From Spirochaetia bacterium (GTDB lineage Bacteria > Spirochaetota > Spirochaetia > PWKH01): a stretch of 7,482 bases of DNA. This document shows, piece after piece, positions 6,101 through 7,482 of the stretch. The DNA is taken from positions 1 to 7,482 of the forward strand of contig SKXS01000194.1 of assembly GCA_007128345.1 (NCBI GenBank), in the 5' to 3' direction. The notes beneath the pieces were generated by a model. That model was not told where the DNA came from and made no database searches. It saw only the letters and a list, made by a program, of their open reading frames with translations. Both the position numbers and the translations under genes were made by a program. Every line of letters starts with the position of its first letter. Position 1 is the stretch's first letter.

Positions 6101-7012
6101 ATGAAAAAATTGCAGCCTGTTAAACAGTGGAAAGATCTATCAATTCTCAAACGTGAGGATATCAAGACGGGTATTATATGCCTCCTGCCTTCGATTATTG
6201 TGGTGGGGGTATTTATCATCTACCCGATAGCTTTTTCCCAGTATCTCTCCTACCACCGATGGTCCATCCTGGCCAGGGAAAAGCCCTTTGTCGGTTTCGG
6301 TAACTACATTGATATGTTCCAGACTCCGGCATTCTGGAATGCCATGAAGAACACATTCATATATGCTGCGGGAGTTGTTCCCTTCGGAGCCGCGGCATCC
6401 CTGGGACTTGCGGTACTGCTCAACCGGAAGATAGCGTTTTCCAGCTTCTTCAGGACTACCTACTTCCTTCCGGTCATTACGTCCACGATCGCAATATCCA
6501 TTGTATGGCTGTGGCTGTACGACTCAAACAACGGATTCTTCAACATGCTGCTGAGGCAGGTTGGTCTCCAGCCGATTCCCTGGCTGGTCTCTTCCCGCTA
6601 TGCGCTAACCTCAATCATCATCATGACCATCTGGAAAAATGCGGGCTACCACATGATCATCCTGCTTGCCGGACTCCAGGCAATTCCCGATTCATATTAC
6701 GAGGCGGCGAGCATAGATGGAGCTCGGCCATGGCAGCTGTTCCGGTACATAACATGGCCGCTGATCATCCCCACACTGCTCTTTGTACTTATTACGAACA
6801 CTATCTTCACCTTTCAGGCTTTTGGCCAGATATTCACCATGACCGGAGGAGGACCTGCCCGGTCAACCACCACAATTGTGTATTACCTCTACCAGAGGGG
6901 ATTTGAATTCCAGCAGATGGGATTTGCCTCCGCAGTATCCTGGGTCATATTTTTCATCCTGCTGGTATTGACCCTTATACAGCTTAAGATCGGAAAGATG
7001 AAGGAAGTGTAG
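6101..7012 (+). CDS. Carbohydrate ABC importer permease (MalF/UgpA type)
   Basis: This 303-residue inner-membrane permease belongs to the BPD_transp_1 family of CUT1 sugar importers and has about six hydrophobic helices, the first at residues 24-46. The EAA loop that docks the ATPase is YYEAASIDGARPWQLFRYITWPLIIP at 199-224, and the family's TGGGPARSTTTIVYYLYQRGF region is at 248-268. The length is typical of UgpA/LacF-like proteins. The ATG is preceded by GAGG at 6085-6088, slightly far, with GAGAG closer. The upstream ATG at 6091 is out of frame and was not used. It is the first gene of its transcript and is followed after 3 bp by its partner permease. No substrate-binding protein precedes it, so that gene may be downstream or elsewhere. 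The sugar or glycerol-phosphate-type substrate cannot be told. Confidence 0.93.
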   Translation: MKKLQPVKQWKDLSILKREDIKTGIICLLPSIIVVGVFIIYPIAFSQYLSYHRWSILAREKPFVGFGNYIDMFQTPAFWNAMKNTFIYAAGVVPFGAAASLGLAVLLNRKIAFSSFFRTTYFLPVITSTIAISIVWLWLYDSNNGFFNMLLRQVGLQPIPWLVSSRYALTSIIIMTIWKNAGYHMIILLAGLQAIPDSYYEAASIDGARPWQLFRYITWPLIIPTLLFVLITNTIFTFQAFGQIFTMTGGGPARSTTTIVYYLYQRGFEFQQMGFASAVSWVIFFILLVLTLIQLKIGKMKEV

Positions 7013-7015
7013 CTC

Positions 7016-7482
7016 ATGAAAGTACTTAAGACAGTAAAATCAACAACGTTCTACGCACTCCTTTTGTTCCTGGCATTCATATTCCTTTTTCCCTTTGCAT
7101 GGATGATCATCTCGTCACTCAAATCCGATGTTCAAATTTTCGGATATGGGGCAAGCTTCCTTCCTAACCCGGTGTACTGGGACAACTACCCTATGGCGTT
7201 CCAGTTTGCTCCCCTGGGAAGGTACTACCTGAACAGTCTGTATGTCTCATGTGCAGTTGCCCTTGCTCAAGTGATCACCTCCGCCATGGCGGCGTACGTG
7301 TTCGCCAAGCTGTTTTTCCCCTTCAAGAACGGGATTTTCCTCGTATACCTGGGCATCATGATGATCCCGAGTCAGGTGACCATCATCCCGTTGTTCATAC
7401 TGATGCGCAATATGGGGCTCGTTGACACATACGCTTCGTTGATATTGCCGTTCCTTGCCTATCCCTACGGGGCGTTCCTGCT
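7016..7482 (+). CDS. Carbohydrate ABC importer permease (MalG/UgpE type), 3' truncated
   Basis: The ATG at 7016 opens a frame that runs past the right edge; 155 residues are visible of the roughly 270-290 usual. The N-terminus has a short basic stretch and a first membrane helix at about 10-34 (ending FAWMIISSLKSD), as in MalG relatives. Other marks are FLPNPVYWDNYPMAF at 48-62, LNSLYVS at 72-78 and the hallmark MMIPSQVTIIPLFILMRNMGLVDTY at about 115-139. The EAA loop lies beyond the window. An AAGGAAG at 7001-7007 gives a well-spaced ribosome binding site, and the gap to the previous stop is 3 bp, so the two permeases are co-transcribed and should form a heterodimer. Confidence 0.92.
   Translation, partial: MKVLKTVKSTTFYALLLFLAFIFLFPFAWMIISSLKSDVQIFGYGASFLPNPVYWDNYPMAFQFAPLGRYYLNSLYVSCAVALAQVITSAMAAYVFAKLFFPFKNGIFLVYLGIMMIPSQVTIIPLFILMRNMGLVDTYASLILPFLAYPYGAFL

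Noticed and set aside
5998..6219. 73-residue minus-strand open frame overlapping the heptad repeats and the first sugar permease gene
   Set aside because: It is antisense to the permease start and the promoter region, with no domain and no good ribosome binding site.

Overview
The window looks like ordinary chromosomal DNA of a bacterium with roughly balanced base composition. It is densely packed with genes and contains two ABC-importer operons, a small MerR-type regulator and a two-gene phosphodiesterase/MATE operon. The BmpA-type (nucleoside or riboflavin) importer beside a separate MalFG-type sugar importer would suit a host-associated or sediment spirochaete (Treponema/Sphaerochaeta-like). 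Firmicutes carry the same families, so this placement is a low-confidence inference from gene content. No mobile element, phage gene, tRNA, rRNA or CRISPR array is visible.

Left part (1-2790, + strand): the 3' half of an ATP-binding subunit followed by two BPD_transp_2 permeases. The genes are joined by two ATGA stop/start overlaps, so they form one translationally coupled operon. The order ATPase-permease-permease and the motifs match the YufOPQ/NupOPQ/RfuBCD group, whose substrates are nucleosides or riboflavin. The lipoprotein receptor of such systems is not here and may lie upstream. A short gap then leads to a MerR-family regulator (2845-3306) with a SoxR-like C-terminal cysteine cluster and a plausible promoter of its own.

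Middle (3316-5784, - strand): a cytoplasmic alkaline-phosphatase-superfamily phosphodiesterase is followed, with no intervening base, by a MATE-family multidrug/metabolite exporter. The pair ends convergently 9 bp from the MerR gene. It is driven by a perfect-consensus sigma-70-type promoter (TTGACA-17-TATAAT), and a 28-bp near-perfect palindrome sits just downstream of the predicted transcription start.

Right part (5785-7482): a 316-bp divergent intergenic region, then a carbohydrate ABC permease pair of MalF/MalG type on the + strand, the second cut by the window edge. This side has two consensus-like promoters in tandem. A four-copy 7-bp repeat (ACGTAAN) begins at the predicted start site of the first promoter and shares the 10-mer ACGTAAAACG with the palindrome of the opposite operon. 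The intergenic region is the most unusual part of the window: it reads like a divergent control region with operator-type elements for both operons. I see no clear evidence of a wholly new molecular system. The best leads are the palindrome/heptad control region, the phosphodiesterase-MATE coupling and the cysteine-bearing MerR protein.
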